Of a stretch of DNA of 64,000 nucleotides, positions 42,435 through 51,582 are shown in pieces. A program made the translations under genes and the position numbers. Position 1 is the first letter of the stretch, and each line of letters starts with the position of its first letter. The stretch comes from JBEKHT01 sp049516595 (GTDB lineage Bacteria; Chloroflexota; Anaerolineae; Anaerolineales; RBG-16-64-43). The notes below the pieces were generated by a model, which saw nothing but the letters and a program-made list of their open reading frames with translations, made no database searches and had not been told where the DNA came from. The stretch is taken from contig JBEKSY010000010.1 in assembly GCA_049516595.1 (NCBI GenBank), forward strand, positions 38,427 through 102,426, given 5' to 3'.

Positions 42435-45077
42435 ATGGAAGATCAGGGTCAAGCCCGCGAGCGAATCCACCTCGACGTCCTGTACCACATCAGCCGGGAG
42501 CTAGCTGGACACCTGGAGCTGTCGGAGGTGCTGACACGCACCCTCCAGCTCATCCAAAAGGCCTTGAACGCCTCGGGCGGGAGCGTCGCGGTTCTGGATG
42601 AGGAAGGCACCCTGGTGGATGCGGCCCTGGCCGTGGGCGGCACCATTCATCCCAATGTCAGCCAGCAACTGGCCCCGGTCCTCAGCCTTGGGTTGGCCGG
42701 CTGGGTCATTAGCAACGGACGGCCGGCTCTGGTGGCGGACACGCAGACCGACCCGCGCTGGATTCCCAGTGAACCGAACGTGTATCGCGCCACACAAACG
42801 ACGGCCCTGCCGACGCGCTCGGCGATCAGCGCCCCCTTGCCCGGACGAGAGGGCGTGGTGGGCGTCATTACCCTGGTTCACCCGGACCCCGATCATTTCG
42901 CCGCCGAGGACTTGCGGCTGCTGCAGACCATCGCGGAGCATGTCGGCCTGGCGGTAGAGAACGCGCGGCTGTTTGCCTCCGAGCGCGAGCGGCGAATCCT
43001 GGCGGCGACCTTGCAAGAGGTGGCGCGCACGATCAACTCCACACTCGTCCCCGAGCGCGTCTTCACGCTGGTTTTGGAACAGCTCGCAGGGGTGATCCGC
43101 TACGATTCGGCGGCCATGTTCCTGGTGGAAGGGGAGGGACTTCAGGCCGTGGCCGCGAGTGGGTTTTCAGAGCGGGAACGCCTGCTCTCGACACCGCTCG
43201 CATACAACCCCCAGAGCCCGCTGTTCCGAGCGTTGCAGCAGCGCCGGCCTATTGTGCTGGAAGACCTGCAGGCCTCGGCGGCCGGGGGGCAGATTGAGGG
43301 GTTGCCCGAGATGGCCAAGATCCGCGGCTGGATCGGCGCCCCGCTGGTAGCGCATGATCAGCCAGTCGGGCTGCTCAGCGTGCATAGCTTGCGGGTGGGC
43401 GAATACAGCGAGCCCGACGCGCAGGTGGTGGTGGCCTTTGCCGATCATGCGACCACCGCTGTGGTGAATGCCGGGCTGTATGCGGAGAGCCAGCAGCAGA
43501 CGCGGGTGATGGCCGCTCTGGCGGGGACCACCCGGGTGGTGGCGTCCAGCCTCGATTTGGATGAAGTCCTGCAGCAGCTCCTCACGCGGACCACGACCCT
43601 GCTGAACGTGGAGGCGGGGGCGATTGCCCTGGTGGACGATACGACCGGCGATTTCGTCTTTCGCCAGGCCACCGGCCCGCTCAGCCATCTGCCCTCGGGA
43701 TCCCGCGTGCGTCCGGGCGAGGGGGTGGTGGGGTGGGTGGGTCAAAGCGGACGGCCCCTGGTTGTGCCCGAGGTGCGGCTCGATGCGCGGGCCAGTCGGG
43801 AGGCGGAGGGCCAGACGGGCTTCAATTTCCGGTCGGTCGCCTGTGCGCCCATCCTGGTGCGTGGAAAAGTCTTGGGCGTGATCGAGGTGATCAACCCGCG
43901 TAAGGGGCGCTTCACGTCCCAAACGCTACAGGTGTTGGAATACCTGACGGGGCTGGCGGCCACCGCAATCTCCAATGCCCAGATGTACACGGCGGCCCAT
44001 GCGGCCGAAGAGCGGTATCTGACACTCTTTCAGGATAGTATTGACCCGATCTTGCTCACGGACCTGGACGGGCGGATCACTGATGCCAACCAGCGCGCCC
44101 TCGATTTCACCGGGTACAGCCGGGAAGAACTGGTCAAATTGCGGATCCAGACCCTGCACGCAATCCAGACCGGGCGCCTGGGGGAGCGCTTTGGCGACAT
44201 GTTGCCCGGGGAGGTGCGCAGCTACGAAACGCGCATGCGAACGCACGGCGGGAAGCTCTTGCCGGTGGAACTGCACGTGAAGCGCATCCCTCACGCCGAG
44301 GAGGAGTGGGTACAATGGATCGTGAGGGACATCAAGGAACGTGCGGCGCTGGACGAGCTGCGGACCGATCTGACCTCGATGCTCTTTCACGATATGCGCT
44401 CCCCGCTGGGGAGCATTCTCTCCAGCCTGTACCTGCTCAACGAGAGCCTGCCCGCCGACGAGACCGAGCGCTCGGTTCTGGAGATTGCGCTGCGCTCCGC
44501 CCGGCGCCTATCCCGCATGATTGACTCGCTGCTGGATCTGCACCGACTCGAGGAAGGCCGCGCCGTGATTCGCAAGGAGAAGGTCTCCCTGGCGGCGGTC
44601 GCCGCGCAGGCCGCGGAAGAGGTGCAATCCAACGCCGAGGGGAAGAGCATTTCGATCCATCTCGATCTGCCCTTGCGCTTGCCGGCCGTGGAGGCCGACG
44701 TGGACATGATCTCGAGGGTGATCATCAATCTTCTGGAAAACGCGCTCAAGTACACCCCCTCGGGCGGTATCATCCGCCTGCTGGCCCAGGTCCAGGAGGG
44801 CGCCGTCCAATTCACGGTGGCCGACAGCGGCCCGGGGATTCCCAAAGAAGACATGCACTTGATTTTTGAGAAGTACGGTCGGGTGGAAAGGGTCGGAGCT
44901 CCCAAGGGCTTGGGGCTGGGCTTGGCTTTTTGCCGGATGGCCGTCAAGGCTCACGGGGGGACCATCTGGGTTGAGTCCCCGGCCGAGGGAGGGGCGATCT
45001 TTCACTTCACGCTGCCTCTGGCCGCCTCCGCCACCGAGCCTGCCTCGCAGCCCGCGTCGGAGAAGTCGACCGCCTGA
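42435..45077 (+). CDS. Soluble histidine kinase with three GAF domains and a PAS domain
   Basis: This 880-residue kinase has no membrane helix. Three GAF domains cover about residues 15-185, 195-355 and 360-525. A PAS domain follows (about 530-655; RYLTLFQDSIDPILLTDLDG). The dimerisation domain has the phospho-acceptor His in LFHDMRSPLGSIL (about 660), and the ATPase has the N-box NLLENALKY, the G1 box DSGPGI and the G2 box GLGLGLAF. HDMRSPL is the HWE-unrelated HisKA type. No response regulator is adjacent. A TATACT box lies about 25 bases before the ATG at 42435, and AGAGGG serves as ribosome binding site. The signal is unknown. Confidence 0.88.
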   Translation: MEDQGQARERIHLDVLYHISRELAGHLELSEVLTRTLQLIQKALNASGGSVAVLDEEGTLVDAALAVGGTIHPNVSQQLAPVLSLGLAGWVISNGRPALVADTQTDPRWIPSEPNVYRATQTTALPTRSAISAPLPGREGVVGVITLVHPDPDHFAAEDLRLLQTIAEHVGLAVENARLFASERERRILAATLQEVARTINSTLVPERVFTLVLEQLAGVIRYDSAAMFLVEGEGLQAVAASGFSERERLLSTPLAYNPQSPLFRALQQRRPIVLEDLQASAAGGQIEGLPEMAKIRGWIGAPLVAHDQPVGLLSVHSLRVGEYSEPDAQVVVAFADHATTAVVNAGLYAESQQQTRVMAALAGTTRVVASSLDLDEVLQQLLTRTTTLLNVEAGAIALVDDTTGDFVFRQATGPLSHLPSGSRVRPGEGVVGWVGQSGRPLVVPEVRLDARASREAEGQTGFNFRSVACAPILVRGKVLGVIEVINPRKGRFTSQTLQVLEYLTGLAATAISNAQMYTAAHAAEERYLTLFQDSIDPILLTDLDGRITDANQRALDFTGYSREELVKLRIQTLHAIQTGRLGERFGDMLPGEVRSYETRMRTHGGKLLPVELHVKRIPHAEEEWVQWIVRDIKERAALDELRTDLTSMLFHDMRSPLGSILSSLYLLNESLPADETERSVLEIALRSARRLSRMIDSLLDLHRLEEGRAVIRKEKVSLAAVAAQAAEEVQSNAEGKSISIHLDLPLRLPAVEADVDMISRVIINLLENALKYTPSGGIIRLLAQVQEGAVQFTVADSGPGIPKEDMHLIFEKYGRVERVGAPKGLGLGLAFCRMAVKAHGGTIWVESPAEGGAIFHFTLPLAASATEPASQPASEKSTA

Positions 45078-45126
45078 CCCGGCAGGATCCAATCTTCCCT
45101 TCGCCCTTTGAGGCCTGAAACCAGGA

Positions 45127-46017
45127 ATGGCAAAGCTGCCCACCCATGTCCTCTTGGAAACCGGCTACCGTGGCCACTCGGTGGCGGCGGTGACGGGCCC
45201 GCTGGGCGCCCTCTGCATCGATGCTCCGATATACCCCTCCGAGACCGACGACTGGCTGAGTCGGCTCCAGGAGCGCGGAGCCCATGCCATCGCCTACGCA
45301 GTCCAGATGGATTCCTCCCCGGATCGATCTCTGGCCATGGCCCACCTCTCGGTGGTCGCCTTTTCTTCACCCCCGGCGGTGATCGCCTCGCAGCCGACCG
45401 CCGAGTCGCTGCGGGGTTCCCTGGGCGGGTTGCGCGAAAGTCCCTCCCTACCGGCTTGGGAGGCGCAAGCCTTCGCCTCCGAGCTCACTACCATCCAGTG
45501 GATTCGGCCTCAGGTGACCTTCAGCGAGGAGCTGACCCTGCACTGGGGAGAGACGACCGTCGACATCCTACGGGTTCCCTCGGTGACCTCGGGATCTTGC
45601 TGGATTCACCTGGTCAAGGACCGTTTCCTGTTCGTGGGCGACTCGGTTGCAAGCCGAATCCCGCCCTACCTGGGAGAGGCGAATTTCGAGGCCTGGTTAG
45701 AGGCCCTGTCCCGTCTGCGCCGGCCTCCATTTCGTGAGTGCCGTCTTTTTTGCTCGCGATCGGGTTGGGTGAGCCCTCGGGATCTGGCCCGTTTCACCGC
45801 CTTCGTGAGGGGGGCCCAGCGGCGGTACCTCGCCCTGGCCGCGAAGAAGAAGGCGGATGTGGCCAGGGAATTGGGCCGGGCGGCAGTGAGCCTGGTTGCG
45901 GCTTTCGGGGTTTCAGCGGACCGCCGCCCTTTCGCGCTAGCCCGGACGCGACTCGGCCTTCTGGCCCTGTGGGAACGCGAGCACGGTCCCCTGGCCGACA
46001 AGCCTCAGACATTCTGA
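45127..46017 (+). CDS. Degenerate metallo-beta-lactamase-fold protein
   Basis: This 296-residue protein follows the MBL fold by sequence pattern: VLLETGYRGHSVAAVTGPLG with LCIDAPIYPSE, then a C-terminal WIHLVKDRFLFVGDSVASR that corresponds to the usual LFxGDxV strand. The first zinc motif HxHxDH is absent; the expected position reads VQMDSSPDRSLAMA. Several relatives have a TDxHxD version there, so this copy seems to have lost most metal ligands. It is probably not a hydrolase, or it uses a different chemistry. It stands between the sensor kinase and L-asparaginase on the same strand, with spacings of 49 and 106 bases. Confidence 0.65.
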   Translation: MAKLPTHVLLETGYRGHSVAAVTGPLGALCIDAPIYPSETDDWLSRLQERGAHAIAYAVQMDSSPDRSLAMAHLSVVAFSSPPAVIASQPTAESLRGSLGGLRESPSLPAWEAQAFASELTTIQWIRPQVTFSEELTLHWGETTVDILRVPSVTSGSCWIHLVKDRFLFVGDSVASRIPPYLGEANFEAWLEALSRLRRPPFRECRLFCSRSGWVSPRDLARFTAFVRGAQRRYLALAAKKKADVARELGRAAVSLVAAFGVSADRRPFALARTRLGLLALWEREHGPLADKPQTF

Positions 46018-46123
46018 CCCTCTCCGGGACCAGCGACCCGGGGCTCAGCACTGGGAGGCCCCTGCGCCCCTCCCCTCCATCCCCCAGCTTGGCGATCTTG
46101 ATCCAATTCGAGGCGGCTATCCC

Positions 46124-47194
46124 ATGTATGTTCCGGTGGTGGAACTGACCCGCGGCCGGGTGGTCGAATCGCTCCACTTTGGAGCGATCGCGGTGATGGA
46201 TGCGTCCGGGAAGCGGCTGGCTGCCGCGGGGGACGCTGGGCTGGTCACTTTTCTGCGATCCTCGGCCAAGCCGTTCCAGGCCATGCCCACCCTCGAGTCG
46301 GGTGCCCTGGAAGGGCTGGGCCTCTCGGACCGCGAGGTGGCCATCATGTGCGCCTCTCACCTGGGCAGCGACGCACAGGTGGAGGCGGTTTCCGCGCTGC
46401 TGCAAAAGGCGGGGGCCAGGGAAACGGACCTGCTCTGCGGCACTCATCCCGTCGGAGACCCGCGGGTCGCCGAACGCCTCCTTCGCCGGAAGAAAGAGCC
46501 CACCCCGCTGCGCCACAACTGTTCCGGGAAGCACGCCGGAATGCTCGCCTATTCGAGGTTCCGCTGGGGCCAGACCCGCTCGCCCGCCGGGCAGTCCTAC
46601 GTGGATCCCCACAACCCGCTCCAAGAGGAGATCCGCCAGACGCTGGCCCAAATGTGCGGACTAAGCGACCAGGCCGTCGAACTGGGAATCGATGGGTGCT
46701 CGGCGCCGAACTTCGCGGTGCCTCTGGAGGCGGCCGCCCTTGGCATGGCGAGATTGATGGACCCGCGAGAGCTGCCGCCGCGTCGCGCCGAAGCGTGCGC
46801 CCGGATAACTCGGGCGATGACGTCCTACCCCGAGATGATCCGCGGCGCGGGGCACTTTGACACCGAGTTCATGCGCGCCGGGGGCGGAGGCTGGGTGGCC
46901 AAATCGGGTGCCGAGGGTTACCTGCTGATTGGGGTGCGAGCCGGGCGGAGGGGGGACAACCCGGGAGTCGGGATTGCCATCAAGATCTCGGACGGGGACC
47001 GGGCGGAGCGCAAGTCGGCGGTCGGGGAGGGCGAGGCAAGAGCACGGCCGATCGTGGCTCTCGAGACGATGCGGCAACTCGGCCTGATCACCGCCGCCGA
47101 ACGGGAGGCGCTGGCGGCCTTCGGCCCTCGGCCGATCCGCAACTGGCGGGATATTGAGGTGGGCGAGATTCGGCCGGCCTTTCGGCTCGGGTGA
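46124..47194 (+). CDS. L-asparaginase, Rhizobium (thermolabile) type
   Basis: This 356-residue enzyme belongs to the asparaginase II family typified by the Rhizobium etli enzyme, which is unrelated to E. coli AnsB. It hydrolyses asparagine to aspartate and ammonia. The catalytic SxxK pair is in FLRSSAKPFQA (about residue 46). The zinc or catalytic Cys-Lys group is in HNCSGKHAGML (about 131-141), and the second Cys in GIDGCSAPNFAVP (about 189). The length is normal. Residues 281-356 are repeated in a truncated second copy 1588 bases downstream. The start ATG 46124 has no strong ribosome binding site. Confidence 0.88.
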   Translation: MYVPVVELTRGRVVESLHFGAIAVMDASGKRLAAAGDAGLVTFLRSSAKPFQAMPTLESGALEGLGLSDREVAIMCASHLGSDAQVEAVSALLQKAGARETDLLCGTHPVGDPRVAERLLRRKKEPTPLRHNCSGKHAGMLAYSRFRWGQTRSPAGQSYVDPHNPLQEEIRQTLAQMCGLSDQAVELGIDGCSAPNFAVPLEAAALGMARLMDPRELPPRRAEACARITRAMTSYPEMIRGAGHFDTEFMRAGGGGWVAKSGAEGYLLIGVRAGRRGDNPGVGIAIKISDGDRAERKSAVGEGEARARPIVALETMRQLGLITAAEREALAAFGPRPIRNWRDIEVGEIRPAFRLG

Positions 47195-47460
47195 GGCTCT
47201 TTTTCCCCCGTTGTCATCGCCCTGCGAAACTCGGAGGATCCTTGTCCTCCTGGGCCAAGGCCGGGGGCGCAGCCTGCTTCATCTCATGCTGGAGATCAAA
47301 AGAGAGATTCCTCGCGGCCTGAGATTCAATCAGGAGGCGGCTTTTCCAGCACACTTTCTGGATCGATCCTCTTAGCGAGGCCAGACGAGAGCGGTCTCCT
47401 GGTCCGTTTGCCCGCGGTGATCGATCGTGGTGGCCGAGTTCCTGTCTCAATTCCCCGGAT

Positions 47461-48465
47461 CTAGCCATGTCCGTTGGGGTTAAAGGGCACACTGGTTGGC
47501 AGCGCAAACTGCCCGCACAGGCCCTTGACGGACGCGTCCGGGGTGAAGCCGTAGGCCATACGGCAGGTGTCGTCAATCCCCCACAGGCCCTTCAGCGGAT
47601 AGTCCGGCTTCGACTCGGCCAGCGGCGAGCCCGCCTCGGCCAGAGTAAAGTGGTCGTTGTAATCAAACCAGTCGGGACGGCGGATCCCGGCGTCCGCCCA
47701 GGCCCACCAGAGGAATGAGCCTGCCCCTCCGATGGTGTTGCGCAGGAAGGCAATCTGCACGGTTGCTGGGTCGGAGGGGGAGATGCGCCCCCAGGCCGCA
47801 TCCGGATCGGGTCCTTGGCCCTGGTTAAAGACCAGCGTCTCGTAGCCATTGCCCGGCTGATTGTCGGAGGCCAGGGGCGTGGCCCCACCCACATCATGGT
47901 TCTGGTCCTGGAATACGCGAACGCCGTCCGTGGTCCAGTCCTTGGTCTTGGGGGCGGAAATGAGAATCAGGTAATCCCCCCTGCCGTCGTGGTTGACGTC
48001 GATTTCTGCGCCGTAGTCCGCAGGTCTGTCCTGGGCCGTGAGCGGGGAGGCCTGGAGCTTGATGGTAATGTAGAACCACTGGCCATCCCAGGCGATATCC
48101 GCGCGGGTGATATCCAGCGCGGGAAGATAAGTCATGTCCTGGGAGGTGAAGGGGCGCTCGTAGCGGTCCAGGTTGTAGTCCTCCCCGCCCGGAGCGCGAT
48201 GATCCCCGGAGGTGCCGATCGAAGCTGTGTCGGTGAGATACTGCGCGGAGGTTCCGGGGTTTCCAGGGTGGCGCACATGCGTCACCGGGGCCACCGCAGC
48301 CGTTGGGGCGTCTGTCGCTAGCGCCTGAGGGATCGGGGTGTCAGTGGGTGCCGGAGTGGGAGATGCCTGCGGTTGAGAAAAGGGGAGGCTGCACGAGAGC
48401 AGAGCCAGGGCAAGAACCAAGGCCAGTGCCAGGGAACGCGTCATTCCAGGGTGTCGCAGGTGCAT
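47461..48465 (-). CDS. Lipoprotein A of a tandem pair, function unknown
   Basis: This 334-residue lipoprotein starts at 48465 with AGGAGGAG nearby and a signal ending in LALLSC. A Pro/Thr linker follows (about 30-65). The mature domain includes YLTDTASIGTSGDHRAPGGE, ITRADIAWDGQWFYITIKL and EIDVNHDGRGDYLILISAP. The DVNHDGRGDYLI stretch looks like a calcium-binding or DOMON-type beta-sandwich loop. I cannot name the family. A TATAAT box lies at 48520-48515 upstream on the minus strand. It differs from copy B mainly at the C-terminus, ending in SVPFNPNGHG. It converges with asparaginase. Confidence 0.75.
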   Translation of the reverse strand: MHLRHPGMTRSLALALVLALALLSCSLPFSQPQASPTPAPTDTPIPQALATDAPTAAVAPVTHVRHPGNPGTSAQYLTDTASIGTSGDHRAPGGEDYNLDRYERPFTSQDMTYLPALDITRADIAWDGQWFYITIKLQASPLTAQDRPADYGAEIDVNHDGRGDYLILISAPKTKDWTTDGVRVFQDQNHDVGGATPLASDNQPGNGYETLVFNQGQGPDPDAAWGRISPSDPATVQIAFLRNTIGGAGSFLWWAWADAGIRRPDWFDYNDHFTLAEAGSPLAESKPDYPLKGLWGIDDTCRMAYGFTPDASVKGLCGQFALPTSVPFNPNGHG

Positions 48466-48551
48466 GGCAGTCTCCTCCTGGGGAAAGCCGATTCTGCGCG
48501 GGAAAGTCAATCTGATTATACCCTATCTCAATTCTCCGGATATAGTCAAGT

Positions 48552-48782
48552 GGAATCGGGATCGCCGTCGAGATCTCGGACGGGGACCGGGCGGAGGGCA
48601 AGTTGCCGGTCGGGGAGGGCGAGGCAAGAGCACGGCCGGTGGTTGCTTTGGAGACGATGCGGCAACTCGGCCTGATCACCGCCGCCGAACGGGAGGCGCT
48701 GGCGGCCTTCGGCCCTCGGCCGATCCGCAACTGGCGGGACATTGAGGTGGGCGAGATTCGGCCGGCCTTTCGGCTGAGGTGA
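48552..48782 (+). pseudogene. Truncated L-asparaginase tail
   Basis: Seventy-six codons in frame correspond to residues 281-356 of the intact asparaginase at 46124-47194. They include ETMRQLGLITAAEREALAAF and RPIRNWRDIEVGEIRPAF with only a few substitutions (for example GVGIAIKISDG becomes GIGIAVEISDG). The 5' end joins directly to the promoter region of lipoprotein A, with no start codon or upstream catalytic part. It is a by-product of the tandem duplication and not expected to make an enzyme. Confidence 0.9.
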
Positions 48783-48995
48783 CCGTCGGGAGATCAGCCG
48801 GCGCACTCCGGACTCTCGTCCGCGAAGACGGGGGAGACTGGCTGCCCCGGAGTAAGCCCTGCTCGGGAGAGCCTCCGGTCTCGGGGATTTCGAGAAGTCA
48901 GCCCGATCCTGAGAAATGTCAGCCGCTGTTCCCCGACCCGCACGTACGGGACGGGTCCACCTCCACCTTCCCGTGCGCCTGCTCGGAAGGCTCCT

Positions 48996-50021
48996 CTAGC
49001 CTATGTACTGGGTCGCGGTGGGATGCGGGGTGCCGGTCGCGGCGGCCGGCGGCGCAGGCAGCTGGCACAGGCCCTTGACGGACGCGTCCGGGGTGAAGCC
49101 GTAGGCCATACGGCAGGTGTCGTCAATCCCCCACAGCGCATTCAGAGGATAGTCCGGCTTCAACTCGACCAGCGGCGAGCCCGCCTCGGCCAGAGTAAAG
49201 TGGTCGTTGTAATCAAACCAGTCGGGATGGCGGATCCCGGCGTCCGCCCAGGCCCACCAGAGGAATGAGCCGGACCCTCCGATGGTGTTGCGCAGGAAGG
49301 CAGTCTGCACGGTTCCTGGGTCGGTGGGGGAGATGCGCCCCCAGGCCGCGTCCGGATCGGGTCCTTGACCCTGGTTAAAGACCAGCGTCTCGTAGCCATT
49401 GCCCGGCTGATTGTCGGAGGCCAGGGGGGTGGCCCCACCCACATCGTGGTTCTGGTCCTGGAATACGCGAACGCCGTCCGTGGTCCAGTCCTTGGTCTTG
49501 GGGGCGGAAATGAGAATCAGGTAATCCCCCCTGCCGTCGTGGTTGACGTCGATTTCTGCGCCGTAGTCCGCAGGTCTGTCCTGGGCCGTGAGCGGGGAGG
49601 CTTGGAGCTTGATGGTAATGTAGAACCACTGGCCATCCCAGGCGATATCCGCGCGGGTGATATCTAGCGCGGGAAGATAAGTCATGTCCTGGGAGGTGAA
49701 GGGGCGCTCGTAGCGGTCCAGGTTGTAGTCCTCCCCGCCCGGAGCGCGATGATCCCCGGAGGTGCCGATTGAAGCTGTGTCGGTGAGATACTGGGCGGAG
49801 GTTCCGGGGTTTCCAGGGTGGCGGACATGCGTCACCGGGGTCGGCGTCACTCCAGCCGTTGGGGTGCCTGTCGCCGGCGCCTGAGGGATCGGGGTGAGAG
49901 TGGGTGCCGGAGTAGGAGATGCCTGCGGTTGAGAAAAGGGGAGGTTGCACGAGAGCAGGGCCAAGGCAACTACCAAGACCACTGCCAGGGGACGTGTCAT
50001 TCCAGGGTTTCGCGGACGCAT
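48996..50021 (-). CDS. Lipoprotein B of a tandem pair, function unknown
   Basis: This 341-residue copy of lipoprotein A has a signal ending in ALALLSC and a Pro/Thr linker with a slightly different repeat (ATGTPTAGVTPTPVTHVRHP). Residues in the core are almost identical to copy A. The C-terminus differs, ending in QLPAPPAAATGTPHPTATQY. It has its own AGGAGGAG and a TATAAT box near 50072 on the minus strand, so it is probably expressed. Near identity in the centre and divergence at both ends suggests gene conversion between the copies. Confidence 0.75.
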   Translation of the reverse strand: MRPRNPGMTRPLAVVLVVALALLSCNLPFSQPQASPTPAPTLTPIPQAPATGTPTAGVTPTPVTHVRHPGNPGTSAQYLTDTASIGTSGDHRAPGGEDYNLDRYERPFTSQDMTYLPALDITRADIAWDGQWFYITIKLQASPLTAQDRPADYGAEIDVNHDGRGDYLILISAPKTKDWTTDGVRVFQDQNHDVGGATPLASDNQPGNGYETLVFNQGQGPDPDAAWGRISPTDPGTVQTAFLRNTIGGSGSFLWWAWADAGIRHPDWFDYNDHFTLAEAGSPLVELKPDYPLNALWGIDDTCRMAYGFTPDASVKGLCQLPAPPAAATGTPHPTATQYIG

Positions 50022-50075
50022 GGCAGTCTCCTCCTGGGGAAAGCTGATTCTGCGCGGAAAGTCGATCCGATTATA

Positions 50076-50550
50076 TACTTGCCCAGCGGGAGGCAACGGG
50101 CGAGGGATCAAGCGCTGATTCGCGCGAGGCAGGCTGAGTATTCGTTCGACGGAGGACACGTAGGCCTGCCCCTAGGGCGTCCCAGGATCCTCGGCCAGGA
50201 TCCCCGGCGGGGGGGCAACCGTTCTGTCCAGGGACAGAGCCAGGCTGCCGGTCTGCGATCCGGAGCCGGTAGAGATCGTGTCCCTGCTCGGGTTGCGCCT
50301 GGGCGAACCAGGTCGAGTTCATCTTTCTTGAGGAGCCATCTCGTGTTGCGTCTTGTAAACATCTTGAATATCTCGAGGGGGGCGTCCCAGAGATAGGTTG
50401 GTAGGTTCATCCGACGTTTTGGTGGCCCGGATCGGCCGTATCGCTCTAGACAGCCAGTTTCTTCGCCCAGAGTCTCAGGAAGAGGGACCTGAGCGCCGTC
50501 GTAGTTACTCAACTTGCTTGCCAGAGGGAACACCAGGGAGGAGGCAGTTC
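50076..50550. other. Gap: no gene recognised
   Basis: The segment follows the promoter of lipoprotein B. One minus frame (50108-50533) is open, with a coding-like patch LPTYLWDAPLEIFKMFTRR, but its remainder is low-complexity Arg/Pro text. I do not call a gene. The last 20 bases hold the ribosome binding site of the next gene. Confidence 0.45.
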
Positions 50551-50934
50551 ATGTCAAAGCCCCGCCTTTGGATTGACACCATTCTGCCCAGTGGGTCCAG
50601 TGCGCTGATCGTGCTGAGTCTGCTGGCTGCCAATCTGGCCTTCAACGTTGTGGCCAACGCCAGCTTCAAGGTCTCCGCATTGAGTGCCAACTGGCGCGGA
50701 TTCCTGTTCTGGCAAGTGGTCGGCAACCTTTCGGGCTTCATTACGGTGATTACCCTGACCTGGCTCCTGCGCTATGATGCGCTCCATGTGGTCTTCCCGC
50801 TGACGACCGGCCTGGCGGTGGTGGGCGTACAAGTGCTGGCGGCGGCCTGGTTCTTCCACGAGACGACCACTCCAGCGCAGTGGTTGGGGACGCTCTTGAT
50901 CGTCCTGGGCATCGTCCTCATCGGCGGACGTTAG
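50551..50934 (+). CDS. Small four-helix membrane transporter-like protein (SMR/EamA type)
   Basis: This 127-residue protein has four membrane helices. The order and spacing resemble small multidrug resistance and half-EamA proteins: LLAANLAFNVVANASFKVSA, FWQVVGNLSGFITVITLTW, VFPLTTGLAVVGVQVLAAAW and LGTLLIVLGIVLIGG. The membrane-embedded Glu of true EmrE-type drug pumps (helix 1) is not present, so it is probably not a classical drug exporter; related forms move lipids or polyamines. The ribosome binding site GGAGG is clear. It lies 2 bases before a YkoP-like gene, so the products may act together in an envelope step. Confidence 0.72.
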   Translation: MSKPRLWIDTILPSGSSALIVLSLLAANLAFNVVANASFKVSALSANWRGFLFWQVVGNLSGFITVITLTWLLRYDALHVVFPLTTGLAVVGVQVLAAAWFFHETTTPAQWLGTLLIVLGIVLIGGR

Positions 50935-50936
50935 CG

Positions 50937-51551
50937 ATGCGACGACTGATCCGGGCCTTCGATCGCTGGCTTAGCGATGTGGAAGGGGTCTTCCTGTTCA
51001 GCGAGGATCCGCAAGGGCTGATCCGCTTGCGCTGGGCGCAGGCCGACGGGGACGTCCCCCTAGAGGACGGGCGGGTGCTCCGCGGGGCTCGGATCCTGGA
51101 GCTGCATCTGTGGAACGACCACCTCCCGCCCATGCCGGAGGCGGGCCCGGATCTTGCCTGGGCGGCGAAGGTCGAGAGGAGATTCGTGCGCTCCCTGCGG
51201 AGTCTGGCGCTCGAGCTGCGGACCAACCGGGCCTATGCCGAGGCCGTGGCGGTCCGGGGCACGACGGTTCTGTTGAACCCGGCCGATCCCTCCGGAGGAG
51301 AAAGCCTGATGGCCCGCTTGGGGTTTATGACGCTTCCCTCGCCCCGCTCGCTCGGAGGCTTCGGCGATTTCTGGGAAAACTTCTATGCGTGGTGGCTGAT
51401 GTGGGCCTACAACGAAGCCACCCTCCGCCATCGAGGCCTGCTTCGCCTGCGGCGGATGCAAATCTGGATGGGGCGGCAGCAGTTACTTGCCAAGTATGGG
51501 CGCGAACGATCGGCCACCCAGCCCGCGGGCCGGAAGGGGCTGGCGCGCTAG
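50937..51551 (+). CDS. YkoP-like protein
   Basis: This 204-residue protein resembles the YkoP domain family, first noted near polysaccharide deacetylase and glycosyltransferase genes in Bacillus. Recognisable text includes RGARILELHLWNDHLPPM, LAWAAKVERRFVRSLRSLAL and LGFMTLPSPRSLGG. The C-terminal third has Trp-rich and Arg-rich helices (FYAWWLMWAYNEATL) and may touch the membrane. No catalytic residues are known. It follows the small membrane transporter gene after two bases, so the two are an operon; a role in lipid-linked sugar handling is a guess from other YkoP contexts. Confidence 0.7.
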   Translation: MRRLIRAFDRWLSDVEGVFLFSEDPQGLIRLRWAQADGDVPLEDGRVLRGARILELHLWNDHLPPMPEAGPDLAWAAKVERRFVRSLRSLALELRTNRAYAEAVAVRGTTVLLNPADPSGGESLMARLGFMTLPSPRSLGGFGDFWENFYAWWLMWAYNEATLRHRGLLRLRRMQIWMGRQQLLAKYGRERSATQPAGRKGLAR

Positions 51552-51582
51552 CCCCAGGATCGGGCCGCGAAAGAGGTCGGCC

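Larger units (their letters stand above)
46964..50075. repeat. Imperfect tandem duplication, two units of about 1.55 kb
   Basis: Unit 1 (46964-48550) holds the asparaginase 3' end plus lipoprotein A with its promoter. Unit 2 (48552-50075) holds the same parts: an asparaginase tail fragment and lipoprotein B. The offset is 1588 bases for the asparaginase parts and 1556 for the lipoprotein starts. The spacers between the two parts (47195-47460 and 48783-48995) do not look alike. The central lipoprotein sequence (about 47880-48240 versus 49436-49796) is nearly identical. Confidence 0.85.

Noticed and set aside
50108..50533. Minus-strand frame of 141 codons upstream of the SMR-like gene
   Set aside because: Only a short patch looks coding-like; the rest is Arg/Pro-rich, with no ribosome binding site and no family.
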